Assembly: GCA_046313675.1 (NCBI GenBank)
Contig: JBKBXU010000237.1
Coordinates: forward strand, 1-7,582
Reading direction: 5' to 3'
DNA length: 7,582 bases
DNA from: JBKBXU01 sp046313675
GTDB lineage: Bacteria; Bacteroidota; Bacteroidia; Cytophagales; Cytophagaceae
Positions 1 through 6,862 of this stretch are shown piece by piece. The translations under genes were made by a program, and so were the position numbers. A model generated the notes under the pieces. It was not told the origin of the DNA. It did no database searches and worked only from the letters and a program-made list of their open reading frames with translations. The stretch's first letter is position 1. Each line of letters starts with the position of its first letter.

Positions 1-210
1 AATTCTAAAAAATTAAAATATATTACTAAATTTGAGGATTGTGTGAATCTTATCGGGCAAGAAAAGATACAAATGGCCGTTGTTGTAGGCAGTCTGACTT
101 TTCCGGAAATAACAAAAATTTGTCTAAGTGGTTATACATTACCACAAAAGTCAACTTTTTTTTACCCAAAACCGATGAACGGATTTGTTTGTCGCGAATT
201 GGATGATTAA
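1..210 (+). CDS. C-terminal fragment of an unidentified protein
   Basis: One frame is open from the first base of the window for 69 codons and ends in TAA at 208-210. Its start lies outside the window. The composition is mixed, with a hydrophobic stretch (MAVVVGSLTF, about residues 25-34) and a tail ending VCRELDD. No motif lets me name a family. Only 26 nt separate its stop from the next gene, which has no clear promoter of its own, so the two may share a transcript. A 69-codon open frame can arise by chance in AT-rich DNA, so it is likely but not certain to be coding. Confidence 0.5.
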   Translation, partial: NSKKLKYITKFEDCVNLIGQEKIQMAVVVGSLTFPEITKICLSGYTLPQKSTFFYPKPMNGFVCRELDD

Positions 211-236
211 CTTATTATGATTTTAAACCTCAGGAT

Positions 237-1403
237 ATGAAAAAAATTGTGTTATTGATTGCCGTTTTCTGCATAGGATTTATGAATGCCAAGGCAGGAG
301 CCTCAGAAATAGTGGCCGACACATCTAATCTGGAAAAAGGAATTCAAAGATTCCAGAAAGGTGATTACATTGGCGCTATCGGAATTTTGGATCAGGTGAT
401 TATCTCCAATCCCAGAAATACCAAAGCTTTTTATGAAAGAGCCAAGTGTAAAATAGCCATAGAAGACCATGAAGGTGCCATTGATGACCTTGATAAGGTT
501 TTAGAACTTGAAACAGGTAATTCAAAAGCATATTTTCTAAGAGGACAATCAAAAGCTTCTATAGGAGACCATAAAGGTGCTATTGAGGATTTCAGCCACG
601 CCATTAAGTATGATCCTAAGTTTCATGATGCACTGGTTCAGCGTGCGCATGAAAAGTTCTTAATGAGTGACTATTCGGGAGCTATTAAAGATTATACAAG
701 TGTAATCAACATGTCCCCGTCAAACATCAACAACTTTGAACTTTATCATAAAAGAGGCCTGGCCAAAACAGAATTTGGAAAATATAAAGAAGCCATAGAA
801 GACTTTTCGAAAGCCATTGAACTATACCCTAAATACAACTATGCCTTCTTTTACCGGGGATTTGCTAAAAATCACATCGGTGATTTTAAAGGTGCAATAG
901 AAGACTTTTCGCAAGTAATCGTACTTGATCCGAATGATAAAAATTCTTATTTCAACAGAGCCTACTCCAAGCGAGTACTAAAAGATTATAAAGGAGCTAT
1001 TGAAGACTTGAGTGCAAACATTGAAATTGATCCAAAAGATGAGGAAGCTTACTACCAGAGAGCCGAAGTTTTCTTCTTATCAGGTGTAGAAAATAAAGCA
1101 CTGGAAGATTACAATAAAGCCATCGATTTATTCCCAAAAAGTCAACTGGCACATTTTAACAGAGGTTTATTTAATATTGAAACCAACCGAAATACTGAAG
1201 CCATTGAAGATTTTTCAAAAGTCATAGAAAAGAATCCTAACGATAAACAGGCATATTATTACAGAGCTATAGCCAGGGAAAGTGAAAAAGATATGGAGGG
1301 CGCCTGCCTGGACTTTAAAAAGGCGGAGCAACTTGGAGAAAAAAGAGCTTCTGAAATGATCAAACGTGTTTGCAAACGAGCTACACCAAACTTATTAAAG
1401 TAA
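237..1403 (+). CDS. Secreted tetratricopeptide (TPR) repeat protein
   Basis: The 388-residue protein begins with a signal peptide: MKK, a hydrophobic core IVLLIAVFCIGFM, then AKAGAS, with probable cleavage near residue 20-23. The rest is about ten TPR units of 34 residues, running from about residue 30 to 370. They show the usual pattern, for example YFLRGQSKASIGDHKGAIED and GAIEDFSQVIVLDPND. The 34-codon period is visible in the DNA: ATAGAAGACTTTTCG occurs at 795-809 and again 102 nt later at 897-911, which points to recent internal duplication. TPR arrays are scaffolds for protein-protein contacts, and the signal peptide places this one in the periplasm or outside the cell. No enzymatic domain is visible and the partner is unknown. 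The Maf gene follows after 13 nt and is probably co-transcribed. The ATG at 237 is supported because the signal peptide starts there. Confidence 0.93.
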   Translation: MKKIVLLIAVFCIGFMNAKAGASEIVADTSNLEKGIQRFQKGDYIGAIGILDQVIISNPRNTKAFYERAKCKIAIEDHEGAIDDLDKVLELETGNSKAYFLRGQSKASIGDHKGAIEDFSHAIKYDPKFHDALVQRAHEKFLMSDYSGAIKDYTSVINMSPSNINNFELYHKRGLAKTEFGKYKEAIEDFSKAIELYPKYNYAFFYRGFAKNHIGDFKGAIEDFSQVIVLDPNDKNSYFNRAYSKRVLKDYKGAIEDLSANIEIDPKDEEAYYQRAEVFFLSGVENKALEDYNKAIDLFPKSQLAHFNRGLFNIETNRNTEAIEDFSKVIEKNPNDKQAYYYRAIARESEKDMEGACLDFKKAEQLGEKRASEMIKRVCKRATPNLLK

Positions 1404-1416
1404 ATTACTTACTTAC

Positions 1417-2010
1417 GTGTTTATAAATTATCCATTAATCCTTGCTTCAGTTTCGCCCAGAAGGCAGCAAATTCTAACTGAAGCAGGGATTTCTTTTATA
1501 GTAAAATCCAAGGCTGTTCCGGAAATTTACAGCCCTGAACTTTCACCCTACGAAGTTCCTTTATACCTTTCAGAAATTAAAGCCGAAGCTTTATTGGAAG
1601 ACATCACCAACGAAGTGGTATTGGCAGCAGATACCATTGTTCTTCTGGAAGGAAGGATTTTAGAAAAGCCTGCAGATCGTACCCATGCAATAAATATGCT
1701 CTCTGAACTATCAGGTAAAAAACATGAAGTAATTACAGGCGTAACTTTACTCAATAAAAACAAAGCCTTCTCCTTCACTGATCGAACCGATGTATATTTT
1801 AAAACTTTGCCCCCGGAAGATATCAGTTATTATGTGGACACCTTTAAGCCTTTTGATAAAGCCGGTGGCTATGGAATTCAGGAATGGATAGGCTTAATAG
1901 GAATAGAAAAAATTGATGGCTCATTTTACAATGTAATGGGTCTGCCTATCCACAGGGTCATTGATGAATTAATTCAATTTCCAACATCTAAAAATACCAT
2001 TATACTATAA
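1417..2010 (+). CDS. maf: Maf-family nucleoside triphosphate pyrophosphatase
   Basis: Maf/YhdE-type enzymes hydrolyse non-canonical or surplus nucleoside triphosphates (often dTTP/UTP) to the monophosphate and pyrophosphate in the cytoplasm, a house-cleaning role once described as septum inhibition. The 197-residue length is normal. Family motifs are complete and in order: LILASVSPRRQQIL at residues 7-20, with the S-x-S-P-R-R nucleotide-binding loop; LAADTIV at 69-75, with the probable catalytic Asp72; EKPAD at 83-87; VITGV at 105-109; FDKAGGYGIQ at 146-155; and YNVMGLP at 171-177. The start is GTG with no Shine-Dalgarno sequence. It is the right distance before the first motif, and no ATG lies close by. 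The stop at 2008-2010 directly abuts the stop of the convergent gpsA. The exact nucleotide preference cannot be read from sequence alone. Confidence 0.96.
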   Translation: MFINYPLILASVSPRRQQILTEAGISFIVKSKAVPEIYSPELSPYEVPLYLSEIKAEALLEDITNEVVLAADTIVLLEGRILEKPADRTHAINMLSELSGKKHEVITGVTLLNKNKAFSFTDRTDVYFKTLPPEDISYYVDTFKPFDKAGGYGIQEWIGLIGIEKIDGSFYNVMGLPIHRVIDELIQFPTSKNTIIL

Positions 2011-3003
2011 TCAATTCATCAGATTCTCTAAGATTCTCAACTCAATAGAAGGCGAAATTTTTTCGTACAGGATGTTGTATACTGCTTTGGTAATGGGCAT
2101 ATCAAGCCCCTTTTCATTTCCGATCTGGTATATACTTTGTACGGCATAGTACCCTTCGGCAATCATCTTCATTTCAATCATAGCAGATTTTACGGAGTAG
2201 CCCCTCCCTACCATGTTTCCTAAAGTACGGTTTCTGCTGAATTGAGAATAGGATGTAACCAAAAGGTCTCCCAGGTAGGCCGATCGGTTAAGATCGCGTG
2301 ACTGTGGAGCTATAACATCAAGAAAGCCTTTGATCTCACTCATGGCATTGGAAACAAGTACTGCCTGAAAATTGTCCCCATAATTCAAGCCCCGTGCAAC
2401 ACCACAAGCCAGGGCAATGATGTTCTTCATAATAGCACAGTATTCAATGCCATATAAATCCTCAATAACACATGCTTTTACATACCTGCATGAAAACAAA
2501 TCAGCAATCACCTGGCCATTCTCAGGGCGTTTAGCAGCAATGGTAAGATAAGATTGTTTCTCCAATGCGATTTCTTCCGAATGACAGGGGCCTGCTATGG
2601 CAAATACGTTATCCGGAGAAATATTAAAATGCTTTTCAACATATTCAGAAATAAGGTAGTTATGCCCCGGAATCATTCCCTTTATGGCAGATACAATAAC
2701 CTTATCTTTCAAATCCTCCTTAGTTAGATTATCCAGAATACCTTTTATAAAAGCCGATGGTACAGCCAGAATTACTATTTCAGAATCTAAAATTTGTGTC
2801 CTGAGATCAGTTGAAGGTAAAACCTTAGATAAGTCAATATTAATACCACTTAAATAATTAGGGTTATGCTGATATTTTAAGATATGCTCAACATCGCTTT
2901 CATGTCTTATCCACCAGTTTATTCTTACATCAATTTGTTCTGAGAGAATTTTTACTATTGCTGTAGCCCAGCTGCCTCCACCTATTACACTTATTTTTTG
3001 CAT
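2011..3003 (-). CDS. gpsA: Glycerol-3-phosphate dehydrogenase [NAD(P)+]
   Basis: This cytoplasmic enzyme reduces dihydroxyacetone phosphate to sn-glycerol 3-phosphate, the backbone for phospholipid synthesis. The 330-residue protein has the family's normal length and motifs: the N-terminal dinucleotide-binding loop SVIGGGSWATAI (5-16); ILAVPS (78-83); SAIKG with Lys108; AIAGPCHSEEIA (135-146); CAIMKNIIALACG (189-201), whose Lys193 is the expected catalytic lysine; GDL at 245-247; FSRNRTLG (255-262); and AEGYYAVQS (282-290). Most homologues have GSWGTA in the first loop; this one has GSWATA, a mild variant. The gene converges on maf with no base between the stops and diverges from the class IV PLP enzyme across 89 bp, where a weak -7 element is visible. 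Confidence 0.97.
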   Translation of the reverse strand: MQKISVIGGGSWATAIVKILSEQIDVRINWWIRHESDVEHILKYQHNPNYLSGINIDLSKVLPSTDLRTQILDSEIVILAVPSAFIKGILDNLTKEDLKDKVIVSAIKGMIPGHNYLISEYVEKHFNISPDNVFAIAGPCHSEEIALEKQSYLTIAAKRPENGQVIADLFSCRYVKACVIEDLYGIEYCAIMKNIIALACGVARGLNYGDNFQAVLVSNAMSEIKGFLDVIAPQSRDLNRSAYLGDLLVTSYSQFSRNRTLGNMVGRGYSVKSAMIEMKMIAEGYYAVQSIYQIGNEKGLDMPITKAVYNILYEKISPSIELRILENLMN

Positions 3004-3046
3004 CTTTGATACCGAATGTTTTCCCGTTCAAATTCTTTTTCAGATT

Positions 3047-3054
3047 CAAATTTA
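3047..3054 (-). promoter_or_regulatory. Possible Bacteroidota -7 element for gpsA
   Basis: Read on the minus strand the site is TAAATTTG, a full match to the Bacteroidota -7 consensus TAnnTTTG. It lies 43 nt upstream of the gpsA start codon, which would give a leader of roughly 35-40 nt. I find no TTG/TTTG (-33 element) at the expected 17-23 nt further upstream. In AT-rich DNA the octamer alone is weak evidence. Confidence 0.33.
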
Positions 3055-3092
3055 CTTAATTCATATTATTTTTAAATTATTTCTTTAAAAAC

Positions 3093-3917
3093 ATGAATGT
3101 TTGCCTCTACAACAATACGTTTACAGACATTGGGGATCTGAAAATATCACCGAATGACCGCGCCTTTCAGTATGGAGACGGAGTATTTGAAACGATAATT
3201 TTTGCAAACGATAATTTTCTTTTTTACTCTGACCACCTTCAGCGTTTAAAGGCAGGCTTGCAGGTACTTTCAATTTCTATGAGTGCAGAATTCTTTAATA
3301 ATTTAGAAAAAAAACTAAAGCTTCTTTTGACAAAAAATAATGCGACTGAAGCGCGAATAAAACTTATAGTTTGGAGAAAAACCGGAGGTTTGTTTGCTCC
3401 AACACAGAATGAAGGAAACTATCTTGCATTGGCTAATCAATATATCAAAGCTCCTGAAGTAAAACTAAACACCGCATTTGCCGATTCTGCAAAGCTTTAC
3501 CCTCACCCTCTGTCAAATTTCAAAACACTTTCTTCAGCAAGCCCATACATATTGGCCGGTATTGAAAAAAACAACAAGAAAGTTGACGACATAATACTTC
3601 TTGATCACGATAATCACGTTGCCGAAGGGCTTACATCAAATATATTCTGGATTAAGGACAGCAGCTTGTTTACACCTTCTCTTGAAACCGGCTGCATCGC
3701 AGGAATTGTCAGGCATAATATTCTTGAATTTTGCCAAAATGAAGGAATAAAAGTCTTCGAAGAAAAATTCAGTAAGAAGATTTTACTTGATTCCGACACG
3801 ATCTTCCTATCAAATGTAGCAGGAATTTCAGCATTAAAACATATTGATAATAAGGAATTTAAAACGCAGAACGAGCTTCTTAAGAGAATAGTTAAATTTT
3901 TCAAAGATAAATTTTAA
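3093..3917 (+). CDS. Fold-type IV PLP enzyme (aminodeoxychorismate lyase or branched-chain aminotransferase)
   Basis: This is a 274-residue class IV aminotransferase-family enzyme that uses pyridoxal phosphate in the cytoplasm. Family marks are the N-terminal RAFQYGDGVFETI (23-35), HLQRLKAG (48-55), the probable PLP-binding Lys144 in NFKTL, DDIILLD (165-171), then EGLTSNIFWI (178-187) with the conserved Glu and Asn, TPSLETGCIAGIVRH (194-208), and the C-terminal FLSNVAGIS (238-246). Within this family, aminodeoxychorismate lyase (PabC) makes p-aminobenzoate for folate, IlvE transaminates branched-chain amino acids, and D-amino acid aminotransferases share the fold. The short length (274 versus about 300-360 for most IlvE) and divergent sequence favour a PabC-like assignment, but I would not fix the substrate. 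There is no pab or ilv neighbour to decide it. Confidence 0.9.
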   Translation: MNVCLYNNTFTDIGDLKISPNDRAFQYGDGVFETIIFANDNFLFYSDHLQRLKAGLQVLSISMSAEFFNNLEKKLKLLLTKNNATEARIKLIVWRKTGGLFAPTQNEGNYLALANQYIKAPEVKLNTAFADSAKLYPHPLSNFKTLSSASPYILAGIEKNNKKVDDIILLDHDNHVAEGLTSNIFWIKDSSLFTPSLETGCIAGIVRHNILEFCQNEGIKVFEEKFSKKILLDSDTIFLSNVAGISALKHIDNKEFKTQNELLKRIVKFFKDKF

Positions 3918-3994
3918 TTATTCCGCTTTTGAATATATTTTAAAATTTATTAAATTGAGACTATAGTCAAAATTCACTAAATCATTCTATTCCG

Positions 3995-4408
3995 ATGAAA
4001 AAGTTTAATTGCGTAATGCTGATAGATGATGATGGTGTTACAAACTTTATCAATTACCGCCTGATAAAGAAATTAGACATTACCGATAGCATTGAATCAT
4101 CTATTAATGGTAATGAAGCATTAAACTTCCTGAAAAGATATTCTTTAGAACACGATAGTAATTGCCCGGAACTAATTTTGTTAGACTTGAATATGCCGGT
4201 AATGGACGGGTTTGAGTTTCTGAACCTTTTCAAAAATTTTAAATGTAAAAATAAAAAGGACATCAAAGTTATTGTCTTAACAACCTCAACACATCAAAAA
4301 GATATTGACGCTATTATAAGGGATAAGAACATTGGATACATTACAAAACCACTCACCGAAAAAAAGCTTTTTTCTTATATAAATAATGAGATTTCAACCT
4401 GTGCTTAA
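3995..4408 (+). CDS. Single-domain response regulator (CheY-like receiver)
   Basis: The 137-residue protein is only a receiver domain, with no output domain. It has the acidic pocket LIDDD (Asp11-13), the phospho-acceptor Asp64 in LILLDLNMPVMDG, the switch threonine in LTTS (Thr96/97), and the conserved Lys118 in ITKPL. Such proteins take a phosphoryl group from a histidine kinase and act by protein-protein contact or as a phosphorelay intermediate. The neighbouring convergent kinase, whose stop codon it shares across TTAA, is the obvious candidate partner (inference). A weak promoter may lie in the 77-nt gap before it: TTG at 3929-3931 and TAAATTGA at 3951-3958, 19 nt apart, only a partial -7 match. 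There is no strong Shine-Dalgarno sequence; the ATG gives the standard distance to the acidic pocket. Confidence 0.95.
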   Translation: MKKFNCVMLIDDDGVTNFINYRLIKKLDITDSIESSINGNEALNFLKRYSLEHDSNCPELILLDLNMPVMDGFEFLNLFKNFKCKNKKDIKVIVLTTSTHQKDIDAIIRDKNIGYITKPLTEKKLFSYINNEISTCA

Positions 4409-6009
4409 TCCTGTTTTTGGAAATATAATTTAAATCTTGTCCCCTCCCCTCGTTTTGAAGAAACCTCTATCTGACCCCGGTTATTATCCATTATCCTTTT
4501 TACAATATATAAACCAATGCCACTGCCCTCCACATGATCGTGGTATCTTTTGAACATGCTAAATAATTTATTATCTCGTTCAAGATTCAATCCCAACCCA
4601 TTATCTTCAACTACCAGATAAACTTTTCCACTTTCTTCATAGGTTTTAATACTAATAAGCGGTTTCCTGTCAGGTGACCTGTATTTTATAGCATTAGACA
4701 ACAAATTATAGATTATACTTCGTAAATTCTTTCTGGCAAAGCGAAGCGTTTTCTTCTTAACATCTAAGTGAATATCCGCACCTGATTCATTTATCATACC
4801 TTTAAGATCCGTCATTACCTCATTCAGAATTTCCTCAAATTTGATGGTCTCCTTTTCCTCCCCGATATCCTTCTGAACTTTTGTAATTTCAGTTAAGTCC
4901 TTTATCGTATTTGAGAACTTACCTATGGAGGTTTCGATCATCTCAAAAAGCATACGATCTTCACTATCCACCTTTGCAAGGTTCTTTTCTTTTAGTGCTG
5001 CTATTAGCCCCTCCAGGTTGGATATAGGGGCTTTCAGGTCATGCGAAGCGGTATAGACAAAATTATCAAGATCATTATTAGTTTTAACAAGATCATCGTT
5101 TTTTACCTTTAATTCTTCCTGAAACTCTTTTTGTGAATGAATATCGGTAAAACTTCCAAACCATTTATTTTCCTCATTTAAGAAATCTTTCATGGGCAGG
5201 GCTCTTGCCAGAAACCACCGGAATTCTCCTGTTTCTTGGTGACGCAGACGCATTTCAAACTCAAAGACATTGCCACTTTCCAAAGCCCCGACCCACTTAT
5301 TTGTTGCCTGTTCATAATCTTCCGGATGAATAATCTCTTTCCAGGTGTTATCGTTGAAATGTTTTGGTGTATGCCCTACATAATTTACCCAATGCTGATT
5401 AAAAAACTCATTGCTGCCATCGGGATTGGTAATCCATATCAACTGAGGCACCGTTTCTACAAGAAATTTAAATCGCTCATTGGATTTTATAACTTCATTG
5501 GTCCTTAGCTCAACCCTGTCTTCCAATTCCGTATTCAGTTCCCTCAGCATTTCTTCACTACGCATCAGTTCCTCATTGGATTCTTTCAGATTTATATTAG
5601 CTGTTTGCAGGTCTGAATTGAGTTTTTTAAAGGTATCTGCGGAAGGAATTAAAATGATGTTGGGCGTGAGCTTTATGAGCATTGCCGCTGTACCTATGGA
5701 TGCCAAGGCCGTAAGACCCTTGACCAAGCCGTCCAACCGGTACATAGGTGTCCAGATGTTAATAATAGCAAAAACATGGGTAGTGCCACACCCAAAGATG
5801 AAAATAGCAAAAAGGATTAAAAGCCATACATACCTGTAGTCTTTACGCGCACTAAAAATGTAAACAAGGCTTAAAGGAATCGTAAAATAAGCAAGGGATA
5901 TGATCAGATCGGAAATTGCATGGGTATACAAAATTTCAGGTTGCCAAAAATAGCAATGCCCGTGCGGCCAAAAATCTGTTTCAAACAATTTCCTAAAAAA
6001 ATCAATCAT
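4405..6009 (-). CDS. Membrane PAS histidine kinase with ETR1-like ethylene-binding-type sensor domain
   Basis: The 534-residue kinase has four parts. Residues about 25-120 form three hydrophobic helices resembling the ethylene-binding domain of plant ETR1 and cyanobacterial homologues: ISDLIISLAYFTIP (32-45), then CGTTH (74-78), then a third helix near 95-120. By memory of ETR1, its binding residues Asp25, Tyr32, Ile35, Pro36, Ile62, Cys65 and His69 map without a gap to Asp34, Tyr41, Ile44, Pro45, Ile71, Cys74 and His78. A coiled-coil-like linker (about 128-178) leads to a PAS/PAC domain (about 179-300). The HisKA domain has phospho-acceptor His323 in ASHDLKAP. The ATPase domain has an N box NLLSNAIKY (435-443), G1 EDNGLGL (468-474) and G2 GSGIGLYIVKR (495-505). 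All catalytic marks are intact. Ethylene or copper binding is inferred, not shown. It probably phosphorylates the convergent receiver next door. Confidence 0.96.
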   Translation of the reverse strand: MIDFFRKLFETDFWPHGHCYFWQPEILYTHAISDLIISLAYFTIPLSLVYIFSARKDYRYVWLLILFAIFIFGCGTTHVFAIINIWTPMYRLDGLVKGLTALASIGTAAMLIKLTPNIILIPSADTFKKLNSDLQTANINLKESNEELMRSEEMLRELNTELEDRVELRTNEVIKSNERFKFLVETVPQLIWITNPDGSNEFFNQHWVNYVGHTPKHFNDNTWKEIIHPEDYEQATNKWVGALESGNVFEFEMRLRHQETGEFRWFLARALPMKDFLNEENKWFGSFTDIHSQKEFQEELKVKNDDLVKTNNDLDNFVYTASHDLKAPISNLEGLIAALKEKNLAKVDSEDRMLFEMIETSIGKFSNTIKDLTEITKVQKDIGEEKETIKFEEILNEVMTDLKGMINESGADIHLDVKKKTLRFARKNLRSIIYNLLSNAIKYRSPDRKPLISIKTYEESGKVYLVVEDNGLGLNLERDNKLFSMFKRYHDHVEGSGIGLYIVKRIMDNNRGQIEVSSKRGEGTRFKLYFQKQD

Positions 6010-6035
6010 CTCTCTCAGTCAAAGATTACCAAAAC

Positions 6036-6068
6036 CAAATATACAAAAAAAGGTTTAGCATTGGCAAA
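6036..6068 (-). promoter_or_regulatory. Bacteroidota-type promoter for the ETR1-like kinase
   Basis: On the minus strand a -33 TTTG (6068-6065) is followed 21 nt later by TATATTTG (6043-6036), a full match to the -7 consensus TAnnTTTG. The spacing is within the usual range. Transcription would begin near 6030, leaving about 20 nt of leader before the kinase ATG at 6009. The site lies in the 85-bp gap between the kinase and the upstream relic, so the kinase appears to have its own promoter. Confidence 0.52.
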
Positions 6069-6094
6069 AATGAACGAGAGATCAAGTAACAGGA

Positions 6095-6552
6095 TCAATC
6101 CCTTTGTTTAAAATAGACTTTAAAGGTAGAGCCCTTACCCGGCTCACTTTCAACTTCAATTTTCCCTTCTGCATTATCGATAATCCGTTTCACGATATAA
6201 AGTCCTATTCCTGTACCATCCACATGATCATGAAAGCGCTTGAACATAGAAAAAACTTTATCTTTTTTATCAGGATCAATACCCAGGCCATTATCTCTGA
6301 CGGATAAAACACACATAAATGCAATCAGGCTTTACCTTCATTCCATCTTCAGCCTCACAGATATTCATGGTCGTATGCTTTGAAAGCAATTCTACCATCA
6401 GACTCTTGTAATCAGGGGAAAGGTGCTGAATTAAAACATAAGAAAAACCAGTATCTGGTGGCACGTGATCAAAAAAATCTTGAATGCTTCAAACCACCAG
6501 CAGAAGCTCTTATAGCTACTACATGTCCTTTTTTACTAATATTGCGCACCAT
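6095..6552 (-). pseudogene. Relic of a CheB-CheR-type histidine kinase with a large internal deletion
   Basis: Read on the minus strand, ATG at 6552 starts a CheB methylesterase-like N-terminus. It reads MVRNISKKGHVVAIRASAGG and, after a frameshift near 6486, continues IQDFFDHVPPDTGFSYVLIQ then HLSPDYKSLMVELLSKH, up to CIYV at about 6312. The catalytic Ser (in ASAGG) and His (in QHL) of CheB remain; the Asp and the rest of the domain are gone. The normally invariant Gly before ASAGG is Arg (AGA for GGA). At about 6308-6317 the sequence jumps, in another frame, to the end of a kinase ATPase domain: SVRDNGLGID (G1), FSMFKRFHDHV, GTGIGLYIVKRI (G2), ending YFKQRD at 6095. CheB remainder, CheR, PAS, dimerisation domain and N box are all missing. 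Intact CheB-CheR-PAS-kinase fusions are typically over 1000 residues, so kilobases were probably lost. The 73-codon open frame at 6316-6095 is not a real gene. An in-frame TAG 10 codons upstream of 6552 supports that start. Confidence 0.85.
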
Positions 6553-6682
6553 AAATGTTAAAACGTTAGCCCGAAAAAGCTAAACAAAAGAAGATTCAAT
6601 AAAGCAATTATTCCCAAAATAGTTATTATTTAAGTTATAACAATATAAGGGCACAAAAGGTTTAAAAAATATGAATTCTGTT

Positions 6683-6690
6683 CAAATATA
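6683..6690 (-). promoter_or_regulatory. Possible -7 element of the relic CheB/CheR-kinase gene
   Basis: The minus strand reads TATATTTG, the same octamer as at the ETR1-like kinase promoter and a full match to TAnnTTTG. It is 130 nt upstream of the relic start at 6552, a rather long leader. I see no TTG at the expected -33 distance; the nearest TTTG is 31 nt away. If real, it is a leftover promoter driving a broken gene. Confidence 0.33.
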
Positions 6691-6764
6691 TAGATTTACT
6701 TACACCACACATTGATACATACAAATTCATGTTACAACTTAAAAACAAACTTGTCGTAAAACGG

Positions 6765-6783
6765 ACTGTAGGTTAACTGTAAA
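6765..6783 (+). promoter_or_regulatory. ACTGTA direct repeat with an 11-bp period, possible operator
   Basis: ACTGTA occurs at 6765-6770 and again at 6776-6781. The 11-bp period, about one helical turn, and the CTGT cores resemble the layout of PhoB-type boxes (two 7-bp repeats separated by 4 bp). It lies about 20 bp upstream of the possible promoter at 6803-6834, where an activator could sit. Two hexamers are weak evidence, and the binding factor is unknown. Confidence 0.2.
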
Positions 6784-6802
6784 AATAATTATATTAAATA
6801 GG

Positions 6803-6834
6803 TTGTATATTAGACAATTGTTTGCCTAACTTTA
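6803..6834 (+). promoter_or_regulatory. Possible promoter for the structured leader and second receiver
   Basis: TTG at 6803-6805 is followed after 21 nt by TAACTTTA (6827-6834), which matches TAnnTTTG except for the last base. Transcription starting near 6841 would give a leader of about 185 nt containing both inverted-repeat structures before the ATG at 7025. The match is imperfect. Confidence 0.27.
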
Positions 6835-6862
6835 TTGCGAAATTACAAACTAAGGTAATTCC

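Noticed and set aside
1548..1778. A 76-codon minus-strand open frame inside maf
   Set aside because: It lies wholly within a gene with complete family motifs on the other strand and has no motif of its own.
5236..6111. Three plus-strand open frames of 63-119 codons opposite the kinase
   Set aside because: They are mirror frames of the kinase gene with no family features of their own.
6095..6316. A 73-residue open frame that looks like a small ATPase protein
   Set aside because: It holds only the G1-G2 half of a kinase ATPase domain, lacks the N box, and its apparent ATG falls at the deletion joint. It is better read as the tail of the pseudogene.
6380..6583. A 67-codon plus-strand open frame
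   Set aside because: It is antisense to the CheB-like remnant, shows no recognisable motif, and the minus-strand reading explains the sequence.
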